Of a stretch of 64,000 nucleotides of DNA, positions 63,954 to 64,000 are shown in pieces. The translations under genes were made by a program, and so were the position numbers. Positions within the stretch are counted from its first letter, which is position 1, and each line of letters starts with the position of its first letter. Source of the stretch: Sinorhizobium garamanticum (GTDB taxonomy: Bacteria; Pseudomonadota; Alphaproteobacteria; Rhizobiales; Rhizobiaceae); assembly GCF_029892065.1 (NCBI RefSeq), contig NZ_CP120373.1:930001-994000 (forward strand), given 5' to 3'. The notes beneath the pieces are model-generated. The model was not told the DNA's origin and made no database searches. It was given only the letters and a program-made list of their open reading frames with translations.

Positions 63954-64000
63954 ATGGCGATCGAGTTCGGCGACACGGAACGCAGTCTCAGCGACACGCT
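63954..64000 (+). CDS. Start of a truncated unknown gene at the window edge
   Basis: ATG 63954 opens a frame (MAIEFGDTERSLSDT) that is still open at the end of the window; only 15 full codons are visible. GGGGACGA before it is a weak ribosome site. No family can be named. It is included only because the frame and position right after a repeat resemble a normal gene start. Confidence 0.3.
   Translation, partial: MAIEFGDTERSLSDT

Overview
The window reads as about 64 kb of chromosome from a GC-rich alphaproteobacterium of the Rhizobiaceae, most likely Sinorhizobium/Ensifer. The evidence is the set of core genes (pyrF, queG, guaA, pheST, infC-rpmI-rplT, xseA, efp), the MbfA iron exporter with a perfect Irr-type box, a CtrA-type TTAA-N7-TTAA site, and many small palindromic intergenic repeats of the kind described as rhizobial intergenic mosaic elements. 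No rRNA, tRNA, CRISPR array, prophage or transposase gene was seen. Genus-level naming is inference from memory, not from a search.

Layout. 0-6 kb: end of pyrF, a DUF1330 gene, an NDUFA9-like dehydrogenase, a 53-residue exported peptide, uppP, a GST, queG and an overlapping epimerase-like gene. 6-9 kb: a low-GC spacer, an exported RlpA-like protein, an RsmB/NOP RNA methyltransferase. 8.5-15.5 kb: an iron-uptake type cluster (imelysin, di-haem cytochrome, second imelysin, DUF1513) split by a CorA-type transporter; the cytochrome carries an in-frame palindromic repeat. 15.5-22.4 kb: GNAT, thioesterase, MTA/SAH nucleosidase, guaA, then an odd group of a HEPN-like gene, a nucleotidyltransferase and a 2H phosphoesterase, then a zinc deacylase-like gene. 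22.5-31 kb: Lrp regulator with an aromatic aminotransferase, YitT, ArsC-like and YbaK proteins, two MarR regulators each divergent from a target gene (a GST; an EamA exporter), an M29 aminopeptidase and a flavodoxin-fold oxidoreductase. 31-37 kb: xseA and a four-gene group (GT-C, GT2, methyltransferase, SMR-like flippase) that looks like a polyprenyl-phosphate-sugar glycosylation cassette. 37-46 kb: accessory metabolism (XRE and LysR regulators, two aldo/keto reductases, Gfo/Idh, SDR, a DUF892 ferritin-like protein, NTF2-like and VOC proteins) rich in repeats. 46-51 kb: pheT, pheS, rplT, rpmI, infC, all leftward. 51-56 kb: hydrolase, transglutaminase-like cysteine peptidase, mbfA, cfa. 56-59 kb: efp facing epmA-epmB, the EF-P lysylation system. 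59-62 kb: a complete ECF41 sigma-factor module with its predicted promoter, then an MFS transporter. 62-64 kb: a methyltransferase, an OmpA-type lipoprotein and the first codons of another gene.

The most distinctive feature is the repeat landscape. Eight copies of one ~100 bp two-palindrome element lie between genes. One copy is split by a 270 bp MITE-like insertion with 32 bp inverted ends and a TA duplication. Another is split by a second repeat flanked by CTAG. Several genes (DUF1513, epmB, the flavodoxin-fold oxidoreductase) end inside such repeats, and the di-haem cytochrome has absorbed a 196 bp inverted repeat without losing its frame. Other items worth checking are the HEPN-like gene with an in-frame TGA upstream, the glycosylation cassette and the ECF41 promoter.
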